A stretch of DNA of 64,000 nt from Microtetraspora glauca (GTDB lineage: Bacteria; Actinomycetota; Actinomycetes; Streptosporangiales; Streptosporangiaceae). This document shows positions 54,861 to 61,994 of this stretch, in pieces. A program made the translations under genes and the position numbers. Position 1 is the stretch's first letter, and every line of letters begins with the position of its first letter. The notes beneath the pieces were generated by a model. That model worked only from the letters and a program-made list of their open reading frames with translations. It searched no databases and had not been told where the DNA came from. The DNA is taken from positions 62,001 to 126,000 of the forward strand of contig BBYL01000011.1 in assembly GCA_001570385.1 (NCBI GenBank), given 5' to 3'.

Positions 54861-55637
54861 GTGTCCCAGGCACCTGTCCTGGAGCTGCGCGGCATCGACA
54901 AGAGTTTCGGTCCCGTGCAGGTCCTTCACGACGTCGCCTTTTCCGTGTTCCCCGGAGAGGTGACCGCGCTCGTCGGCGACAACGGAGCGGGAAAGTCCAC
55001 GCTGGTGAAGTGCATCGGCGGCATCCACCCGATCGACGCCGGCCAGTACTTCTTCGAAGGGGAGAAGGTCCACGTCGGCGGGCCCAGAGACGCGGCCACC
55101 CTGGGGGTCGAGATCGTCTACCAGGACCTCGCGCTCTGCGACAACCTCGACATCGTGCAGAACATGTTCCTCGGACGGGAGCGCAGGAGCGGCCTGATCC
55201 TGGACGAGGCCACGATGGAGGAACTGGCCGCCAAGACCCTGGAGAGCCTCTCGGTCCGCACGGTCAAGTCGCTCCGCCAGCGGGTGTCCAGCCTCTCCGG
55301 CGGGCAGCGGCAGACCGTCGCGATCGCCAAGGCCGTGCTCTGGAACAGCAAGATCGTCATCCTCGACGAGCCGACCGCGGCACTCGGCGTCGCGCAGACC
55401 GCGCAGGTCCTCGACCTGGTCCGCCGCCTGGCCGACAAGGGCCTCGCCGTCGTGCTCATCTCGCACAACATGAACGACGTGTTCGCCGTCTCCGACCGGA
55501 TCGCGGCGCTCTATCTCGGCCGGATGGCCGCCCAGGTGAAGACCTCCGAGGTCACGCACTCGCAGGTCGTGGAACTCATCACGGCCGGACGCAGTGGCGA
55601 GCTCGGCCTGCAGAACGGCAACGGAGCTACGTCATGA
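54861..55637 (+). CDS. xylG: Sugar ABC transporter ATP-binding protein
   Basis: A single ABC domain of 258 residues. Walker A is GDNGAGKST, the signature is SSLSGGQRQT, Walker B is IVILDEPTAAL, and the switch His is in LISHNMNDV. Classical XylG/RbsA ATPases are double-length; this half-size form presumably works as a homodimer and is common in actinobacterial CUT2-type sugar transporters. The GTG at 54861 follows GGAG with 9 bases of spacing. The stop overlaps the permease start (ATGA). Confidence 0.91.
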   Translation: MSQAPVLELRGIDKSFGPVQVLHDVAFSVFPGEVTALVGDNGAGKSTLVKCIGGIHPIDAGQYFFEGEKVHVGGPRDAATLGVEIVYQDLALCDNLDIVQNMFLGRERRSGLILDEATMEELAAKTLESLSVRTVKSLRQRVSSLSGGQRQTVAIAKAVLWNSKIVILDEPTAALGVAQTAQVLDLVRRLADKGLAVVLISHNMNDVFAVSDRIAALYLGRMAAQVKTSEVTHSQVVELITAGRSGELGLQNGNGATS

Positions 55638-56884
55638 CGACCACCACGGTTCCGGAGAAGGGCACCACCGGCGCTCCGGCCATCGGCACGCACGTCCGCG
55701 ACTACCTGGAACGCGTCCGCGGCGGCGACCTCGGCGCGCTGCCCGCGGTGATCGGGCTGGTCGTGCTCTGCGCGGTCTTCTCCATCCTGCGCCCCGCGTT
55801 CCTCTCGCCCATCAACTTCGCCAACCTGTTCACCCAGGGCGCGGCGGTCGCGGTCATCGCGATGGGCCTGATCTTCGTGCTGCTGCTGGGCGAGATCGAC
55901 CTTTCGGCCGGCTTCGCCAGCGGCGTCTGCGCGGCGGTCCTCGGCGTGCTGCTCACCAACGAGGGCTGGCCCTGGTACGCGGCCGTCCTGGCCGCGATGG
56001 CGACCGGCGCCGCCATCGGCATGGTGATCGGGACGCTGGTCGCCAAGCTCGGCATTCCCTCCTTCGTGGTCACGCTGGCCGCGTTCCTGGCCTTCCAGGG
56101 CGTCGTGCTGCTGCTGCTCAAAGAGGGCACCAACATCTCGATCCGGGACCAGACGATCCTGGCGATCGCCAACAAGAACATGCCGCCGGTCCTCGGATGG
56201 GCGTGCGTGGTGGTCGGCGTCCTGGCCTACGCCGCGCTCCAGATCCTGCAGGCCCGCCGCCGCGCGGGCAGGGGCCTGCCCGCCAGCCCGATGTCGCTGA
56301 TCGCGTTCCGCGTGGGCGCGCTCGCGGTGATCTCGGGCGCCGCCGTGTTCGTGCTCAACCTGGAGCGCAGCCGCAACGCCGTCATCGTGTCGCTCAAGGG
56401 CGTGCCGATCGTGGTGCCCGTCATCATCGTCCTGCTGCTCCTGTGGACGTTCGTGCTGCACCGCACCGCGTACGGCAGGCACATCTACGCGGTGGGCGGC
56501 AACGCGGAGGCGGCGCGCCGCGCGGGCATCGACGTGGACCGGATCCGGATCTCGGCGTTCGTCCTGTGCTCGTTCATGGCGTCGATCGGCGGCATCATCG
56601 CGGCCTCCAGGGCCAACTCCGTCGACCCGAACACCGGCGGCAGCAACGTGCTGCTGTTCGCCGTCGGCGCCGCGGTCATCGGCGGCACCAGCTTGTTCGG
56701 CGGCAAGGGGCGGGCGCTGGACGCCCTTCTCGGCGGCGCCGTGGTGGCGGTGATCGAGAACGGCATGGGCCTGATGGGCTACACCGCGGGCGTGAAGTAC
56801 GCGGTCACCGGTTGTGTGCTGCTGCTCGCCGCGGGTGTGGACGCGCTGTCCCGCAAGAGGGCGGCGGCCACCGGCAGGAGATGA
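55634..56884 (+). CDS. xylH: Sugar ABC transporter permease, XylH-like
   Basis: A 416-residue membrane permease of the BPD_transp_2 (CUT2) family with about ten to twelve helices. The characteristic stretches are AVAVIAMGLIFVLLLGEIDLSAG near the start (only a part quoted: LLLGEIDLSAG), RTAYGRHIYAVGGNAEAARR in the cytoplasmic coupling loop and GGTSLFGGKGRALDALLGG. The ATG at 55634 overlaps the ATPase stop. A large in-frame extension upstream runs antiparallel to nothing and simply reads through the ATPase gene; it is not real. It is translated together with the ATPase. Confidence 0.91.
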   Translation: MTTTTVPEKGTTGAPAIGTHVRDYLERVRGGDLGALPAVIGLVVLCAVFSILRPAFLSPINFANLFTQGAAVAVIAMGLIFVLLLGEIDLSAGFASGVCAAVLGVLLTNEGWPWYAAVLAAMATGAAIGMVIGTLVAKLGIPSFVVTLAAFLAFQGVVLLLLKEGTNISIRDQTILAIANKNMPPVLGWACVVVGVLAYAALQILQARRRAGRGLPASPMSLIAFRVGALAVISGAAVFVLNLERSRNAVIVSLKGVPIVVPVIIVLLLLWTFVLHRTAYGRHIYAVGGNAEAARRAGIDVDRIRISAFVLCSFMASIGGIIAASRANSVDPNTGGSNVLLFAVGAAVIGGTSLFGGKGRALDALLGGAVVAVIENGMGLMGYTAGVKYAVTGCVLLLAAGVDALSRKRAAATGRR

Positions 56885-56933
56885 CCCCGCTAAGGTGGTC
56901 CCCGACCATGAACCCCCGACGAAGCCCGGACGG

Positions 56934-58136
56934 ATGATGCGCGCAGGTCCCTCACAGGAGGAGATCCGCAGGCACAACCTGGGCACCCTGCTCCGCCACG
57001 TCCATCTCGGCGGGCCGACGTCCAGGGCTGAGCTGACCAACCGCATGGGGCTGAACCGCAGCACCATCATGGCGCTCACCGCCGACCTGACGGCGGCGGG
57101 GCTGGTGCGTGAGGAACTGCCGCGGGAGACCGGCCGTGCGGGGCGTCCCTCCCTGGTGGTCCGGCCCGAGTCCGCCCGGGTCTACGTCCTCGCCTTCGAC
57201 GTGGGCGTCGACCGGCTGGTCGCCGCCAGGGTCGGTCTCGGCGGCGTGATCCTCGACCGCCGCGAGATGGTACGGCCACGCGGCGGTTTCGAGATGCCGG
57301 AGGTCGTCGCCGCGCTGGCGGGTTTCGCGCGGCAGATGCACCGCAAGACCCGTCCGGACACGGTGTGCGTCGGGGCGGCCGCGGCGATCTGCGGATCGGT
57401 CGGCCGGACGGACGGCGTCGTCAGGTTCGGACCCAACATCGGATTCAAGGACGCGCCGTTCGGCGAGGAGCTGTCCAAGAGGCTGGCACTCGCCCTGCCG
57501 GTCACCGTCGGCAACGACGGCAACGTGGGCGCGATCGCCGAGCAGTCGCGCGGTGTCGGCCTCGACTGCCGCGACCTCGTCTACCTGCACGGCGACGTCG
57601 GCATCGGCGGCGGCATCGTCGTCAACGGCCAGCTGCTCGGCGGCCTGGCGGGATACGGCGGCGAGGTCGGCCACATGGTCGTCAACCCCGGAGGGCGCCC
57701 CTGCGCCTGCGGCTCCCGAGGCTGCCTGGAGGCCGAGGTAGGGGAGCGCGCCCTCATCGAGCTGGCCGGCCGCGGCACCGATGTCACCGGCAGGGAGGCC
57801 GTGCGCGCGGTCGTCGACGCGGCGGGCCGCGGGGACGTGCGGGCGCAGGACGCGCTGCACCGGGTCGGCGACTGGCTCGGTCTCGGCGTCGCGAACCTGA
57901 TCAACATCTTCAACCCGGAGATGGTCATCTTCGGCGGCGTGCTGAGGGAGCTCTATCTCGGGGCCGCCGCCCAGGTCAGGACCAGGATCAACACCTCGAC
58001 CCTGGTGGCGTCACGCGAGCGGCTGCGGCTGCGCATCTCGGCGCTCGGCGACGACGCCACAGTGGTGGGGGCCGCCGAGCTGGCTTTCGCCCAGGTGCTC
58101 GCCGACCCCCTTGAGGTGTTGTCACGCCTCGGTTAG
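56934..58136 (+). CDS. ROK family transcriptional repressor, XylR-like
   Basis: A 400-residue regulator. The N-terminal winged helix (about residues 8-65) contains HNLGTLLRHVHLGGPTSRAE and LNRSTIMALTADL. The ROK sugar-kinase-like domain follows, with VGNDGNVGAIAE, GEVGHMVVNPGG and the zinc motif CACGSRGCLE. The glucokinase-type catalytic Asp in GNDGN is retained, but the protein is a regulator by architecture. It is the last gene of the sugar ABC operon, 49 bp after the permease, and probably binds the TTGTT/AACAA sites upstream of the operon, releasing them with the transported sugar. Adjacent ATGs at 56934 and 56937 are possible starts. Confidence 0.9.
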   Translation: MMRAGPSQEEIRRHNLGTLLRHVHLGGPTSRAELTNRMGLNRSTIMALTADLTAAGLVREELPRETGRAGRPSLVVRPESARVYVLAFDVGVDRLVAARVGLGGVILDRREMVRPRGGFEMPEVVAALAGFARQMHRKTRPDTVCVGAAAAICGSVGRTDGVVRFGPNIGFKDAPFGEELSKRLALALPVTVGNDGNVGAIAEQSRGVGLDCRDLVYLHGDVGIGGGIVVNGQLLGGLAGYGGEVGHMVVNPGGRPCACGSRGCLEAEVGERALIELAGRGTDVTGREAVRAVVDAAGRGDVRAQDALHRVGDWLGLGVANLINIFNPEMVIFGGVLRELYLGAAAQVRTRINTSTLVASRERLRLRISALGDDATVVGAAELAFAQVLADPLEVLSRLG

Positions 58137-58167
58137 GGACGTTCCATCAGGGAGCGTCGGACACGAA

Positions 58168-58962
58168 CTAGGCCACTCGCGCGTTGGGCGCCACCCAGGT
58201 GTTGCAGGCGGCGGGCGACGCCGAGTCGAAGCCGCGCTCCAGCCACCAGGCCTGGTTGCGGCCCTTGCCGTGGATCGTGTCCGTGGCGTTCTTGGCGGCC
58301 CAGTCCACGACGTAGTCGTACTCGCGTGGATCGACCGGCAGGTAGGCCTCGGTGGCGCGGAGGAAGACGCCGGAGAAGCACTCCGCCTGCTGCTCCAGGC
58401 GGTGGTTCAGCAGGTTGCGCGCCGTACGGCTCTGCGTCCGGTTGTACATGCTCCAGTAGGTGCCGAAGATCCCGGTGCGCTGCTGCACGTGGTGCCCATA
58501 CTCGTGCGCCATGGTCTTTGCCAGGACGAGCGGGAACGGGTCCTTGATCTGGGACCTGAGCAGGCGGAAGTAGATCGTCCGTGAGTCAGGGCAGTAGTGG
58601 GCCGGCGACCAGCTCGTGAGCTTGCCGCACGGCGACTTGGTGCCGGTGGTCATCACCACGACGCGCGGGCGACTGAACCGCCAGCCGACGGCCTTGAACT
58701 GCCGGGTCCAGAGCACGTCGTTGCACTTCGCGACCAGCTGCAGGTACCGCTTGATCGAGGCCGCGCTGCCCTTACGGGGCTCGGTGGGGGAACAGGCGAT
58801 CTCCTTCGCGGCGCCGGAGCGGTAGATCTTGTTCTTGGCCAGGGCCACTGGCGCCGACTGCGCGCTCGTGGCCGTTTCCGTCGTGGCCGACGCGGGTGCC
58901 GTACCGGTGAGAAGAAGACCGGTGAGCACCCCGGGGACCACAGCGATGAGGGGTATTCGCAT
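58168..58962 (-). CDS. Secreted neutral zinc metallopeptidase family protein (YpfJ-like), copy 1
   Basis: A 264-residue protein with a cleavable signal peptide (hydrophobic core LIAVVPGVLTGLLLTG, then APASA). The zinc motif is HEYGHHVQ, with His153, Glu154 and His157. The third ligand is probably Glu in HRLEQQAECFSG. Two conserved Cys pairs (around PCGKLT and HYCPDS) suggest a disulfide. It is paralogous to the next gene, with which it shares the layout and the C-terminal WWLERGFDSASPAACNTW-like ending. The ATG at 58962 is preferred to a TTG two codons upstream. Confidence 0.86.
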   Translation of the reverse strand: MRIPLIAVVPGVLTGLLLTGTAPASATTETATSAQSAPVALAKNKIYRSGAAKEIACSPTEPRKGSAASIKRYLQLVAKCNDVLWTRQFKAVGWRFSRPRVVVMTTGTKSPCGKLTSWSPAHYCPDSRTIYFRLLRSQIKDPFPLVLAKTMAHEYGHHVQQRTGIFGTYWSMYNRTQSRTARNLLNHRLEQQAECFSGVFLRATEAYLPVDPREYDYVVDWAAKNATDTIHGKGRNQAWWLERGFDSASPAACNTWVAPNARVA

Positions 58963-59082
58963 GGTCAAGGGAGCTTATTGCACCCACCAGGAACCAAGCG
59001 ACAGATCATGATTTTTTCGACATATCGTGACGCGACGCGTACGGCCGGGCGGGCCGACCGGCCGGCCGTACGCCGCTGCAGG

Positions 59083-59859
59083 TCAGGCGACCTTGGACGC
59101 CGGCGCGCTGAAGGTGTTGCACACGCCCGGACCGTTGCCGTTCCAGCCGCGCATGGACCAGTAGCGGATGTTCTTGGCCTTGCCGTGGAGCACGTCGCCC
59201 GACGTGCGGTCGAGCAGGTCGTCCCAGTCGAACTGGTCGCGGCCCAGGGAGTGCCACACGCTGCCGACGAACGCGCCGGAGAAGCACGCCGCCTGCAGCT
59301 CCAGCCGCCGGACCCACGCGTACTGCGCCGCCTTGCTCGCCCTGCGGGACATCTTCTCCACCGTGGGCATGATGCCGATCCGGTCCTGAACGTAGTGCCC
59401 GTACTCGTGCGCGATCGTGTCGAAGAGATCCATCTCCGACGGATCGGCGAGCTGGTGCTTGTAGATCAGGATCCACATCGTCTTGTCGAGCGAGCAGTAC
59501 ATGCCCGCCGCGTATCCGGCGGGGTACTTGCCGCAGCCCGTCTTCGCGGCGGTGGTGATGTACCGCACCTTGGGCTTCGCGAACGGCAGCCCCGCCTGCT
59601 TGAACTCCTCGCCCCAGGACAGGTTGAGGCAGTCCATCAGATGATCGAGATAGATCTTGTACGAGTCGACGTCGTCGGGCTGGCGGCTCAGCTCCTTGCA
59701 CTCCGTGAAGTCGAACTCGCCCGTCGTGTAGATGGGATTCTTCGTCAGAGCGGCCTTGCCGGTGGGCACGGGCCGTGCAGAACCGGAGGCGACGGCCGTA
59801 CCGGAAAGAAGAAGGCTTACGATCAGCCCCATGAGCAGCGCGATAAAGGATTTCCGCAT
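59083..59859 (-). CDS. Secreted neutral zinc metallopeptidase family protein (YpfJ-like), copy 2
   Basis: A 258-residue paralogue of the downstream gene, with a signal peptide (SFIALLMGLIVSLLLSG, then VASG). The zinc motif is HEYGHYVQ, with His151, Glu152 and His155. The likely third ligand is Glu in RRLELQAACFSG. CGKYPAGYAAGMYC matches the Cys-containing loop of copy 1. The two copies are tandem and divergent in sequence, so the duplication is not recent. In copy 2 the usual Asp/Glu after QA (QAD/QAE) is Ala (QAAC). The starts of both copies lack a strong ribosome binding site. Substrates are unknown. Confidence 0.86.
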   Translation of the reverse strand: MRKSFIALLMGLIVSLLLSGTAVASGSARPVPTGKAALTKNPIYTTGEFDFTECKELSRQPDDVDSYKIYLDHLMDCLNLSWGEEFKQAGLPFAKPKVRYITTAAKTGCGKYPAGYAAGMYCSLDKTMWILIYKHQLADPSEMDLFDTIAHEYGHYVQDRIGIMPTVEKMSRRASKAAQYAWVRRLELQAACFSGAFVGSVWHSLGRDQFDWDDLLDRTSGDVLHGKAKNIRYWSMRGWNGNGPGVCNTFSAPASKVA

Positions 59860-60015
59860 GAGATCAAGAGCGTAGGGGAAAGGTCAAGTCCCGGTAAAGC
59901 GGAAATAAGTCGATTCTGATTGAAATAGCGTGAGGCTCCGATGCGACCCATGGGAGCGTCACGGTGTTCGCGAACTAGACTCGCTCTGTTCGACGGCGAG
60001 CGGGAAGGAAGATTC

Positions 60016-61917
60016 GTGGGGATTCTGGAGACGGTGAAGAGCCCGCAGGACGTCAGGCGCCTGGACGCCGGAGAGCTGCCGAGGCTTGCCGCCGAGATCC
60101 GCGATCTGCTGGTTTCCTCCGTCGCGAAGACGGGCGGACACCTCGGGCCCAACCTCGGCGTCGTCGAGCTCACCATCGCCCTTCACCGGGTCTTCGAGTC
60201 GCCGCGCGACCCCATCCTCTTCGACACCGGGCACCAGGCGTACGTGCACAAGATGCTCACCGGCAGGGCCGGCGACTTCGGCACGCTGCGCCAGGAGGGC
60301 GGCCTGTCGGGATATCCCAGCCAGGCCGAGTCCGAGCACGACGTGATCGAGAACTCGCACGCCTCCACGGCCCTGTCGTACGCCGACGGGCTGGCCAAGG
60401 CGATCACGCTGCGCGGCGAGACCGGCCGCACGGTCGTCGCGGTCATTGGCGACGGCGCGCTGACCGGTGGCATGGCGTGGGAGGCGCTCAACAACATCGC
60501 GGGCCGCAAGGACCTGCCGCTGATCATCGTGGTCAACGACAACGGCCGGTCGTACTCCCCGACCATCGGCGGTCTCGCCTCCCACCTGTCGTCCCTGCGG
60601 ATGACGCAGAAGTACGAGGACGCGCTGGAGTTCGTCAAGGAGAACCTGGCCAAGGTCCCGGTGGTGGGCGCCCCCTTCTACGACGCCCTGCACGGCGTCA
60701 AGAAGGGCATCAAGGACATACTGGCCCCGCAGGTGATGTTCGAGGACCTCGGCCTCAAGTACGTCGGCCCGATCGACGGGCACGACCAGGAGGCCGTGGA
60801 GGCCGCCCTGCGCAAGGCCCGGGCCTTCGGCGGTCCGGTCATCGTGCACGTCCTCACCCACAAGGGCCACGGCTACTCGCCCGCGGAGAACCACGACGAG
60901 GACTGCTTCCACGGGCCCGGCCCGTTCGACCCGATCACCGGCGAGGAGCGGCCGAAACCGCACAGCTGGACCAACGTGTTCAGCGAGGAGATCGTCCGGC
61001 TCGGTGCCCAGCGCAGGGACATCGTCGCGATCACCGCGGCGATGCTGTACCCCGTGGGGCTGGCCGAGTTCGCCGAGGCGTATCCCGACCGGATCTACGA
61101 CGTCGGCATCGCCGAACAGCACGCCCTGACCTCCGCCGCCGGCCTCGCGCTCGGCGGGCTGCGCCCGGTGGTCGCCCTCTACGCCACCTTCCTGAACCGG
61201 GCCTTCGACCAGCTGCTCATGGACGTCGCCCTCCACCGGCTTCCCGTCGTCGTCACGCTGGACCGCTCCGGTGTCACCGGCGACGACGGCGCCAGCCACA
61301 ACGGCATGTGGGACCTGTCGATCCTCCAGGTCATCCCCGGCCTGTCGATCGCCGCCCCCCGCGACGCGCGGCGGCTGCGCGAACTGCTCGGCGAGGCCGT
61401 CGCGATCGACGACGGGCCGTCCGTGGTCCGCTATCCCAAGGGCGCGGTCGCGGGGGACATCGAGGCCGTCGGCAAGCTCGGCACGATGGACGTGCTCCGC
61501 TCCGGAGAGCCCGACGTGCTGCTGGTCGCGGCCGGCTCGATGGCCGAGATCTGCCTCGACGCCGCGGCGCTGCTCGACGCCCAAGGCATCTCGGCCACGG
61601 TGGTCGACCCGCGCTGGGTCAAGCCGCTCGACGAGGCGCTGATCCCGGCCGCCGCCGAGCACAAGCTCGTGGTCGTCGTCGAGGACAACGGCCGGGTCGG
61701 CGGCGTGGGCGACGCGGTCGCCCGCATGCTGCGCGACGCCGACGTGGACGTGCCGGTCCGCACCTACGGCATCCCGCAGCGGTTCCTCGACCACGCCAAG
61801 CGGCCGAAGATCCTCGCCGAGATCGGCCTCACCGGGCAGGACCTCGCCCGCGAGATCACCGAGACCGTGGCGCGGCGCTCGCCCGCCCTGGAGGACGACC
61901 CGGCCGGCCAGGTCTGA
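60016..61917 (+). CDS. dxs: 1-deoxy-D-xylulose-5-phosphate synthase
   Basis: A thiamine-diphosphate enzyme that starts the MEP isoprenoid pathway by joining pyruvate and glyceraldehyde-3-phosphate. Of its 633 residues, the N-terminal domain has [16 protein letters not shown] and the ThDP/Mg motif [16 protein letters not shown]. The transketolase-like middle has [10 protein letters not shown] with the catalytic Glu, and [18 protein letters not shown]. The GTG at 60016 follows GGAAGGAAG. A longer frame from 59941 has no support. It is divergent from the peptidase pair. A 13-bp stem terminator follows. Confidence 0.95.
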   Translation: MGILETVKSPQDVRRLDAGELPRLAAEIRDLLVSSVAKTGGHLGPNLGVVELTIALHRVFESPRDPILFDTGHQAYVHKMLTGRAGDFGTLRQEGGLSGYPSQAESEHDVIENSHASTALSYADGLAKAITLRGETGRTVVAVIGDGALTGGMAWEALNNIAGRKDLPLIIVVNDNGRSYSPTIGGLASHLSSLRMTQKYEDALEFVKENLAKVPVVGAPFYDALHGVKKGIKDILAPQVMFEDLGLKYVGPIDGHDQEAVEAALRKARAFGGPVIVHVLTHKGHGYSPAENHDEDCFHGPGPFDPITGEERPKPHSWTNVFSEEIVRLGAQRRDIVAITAAMLYPVGLAEFAEAYPDRIYDVGIAEQHALTSAAGLALGGLRPVVALYATFLNRAFDQLLMDVALHRLPVVVTLDRSGVTGDDGASHNGMWDLSILQVIPGLSIAAPRDARRLRELLGEAVAIDDGPSVVRYPKGAVAGDIEAVGKLGTMDVLRSGEPDVLLVAAGSMAEICLDAAALLDAQGISATVVDPRWVKPLDEALIPAAAEHKLVVVVEDNGRVGGVGDAVARMLRDADVDVPVRTYGIPQRFLDHAKRPKILAEIGLTGQDLAREITETVARRSPALEDDPAGQV

Positions 61918-61926
61918 CGCCCCTCC

Positions 61927-61959
61927 CCCGGAAACGCGCGTGATCTGCGCGTTTCCGGG
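61927..61959 (+). terminator. dxs terminator hairpin
   Basis: CCCGGAAACGCGC pairs with GCGCGTTTCCGGG in a perfect 13-bp stem with a 7-base loop, starting 9 bases after the dxs stop. Confidence 0.88.
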
Positions 61960-61994
61960 AACCCTGCAGGTCATCGGGGATCGGGGGCCTGCAT

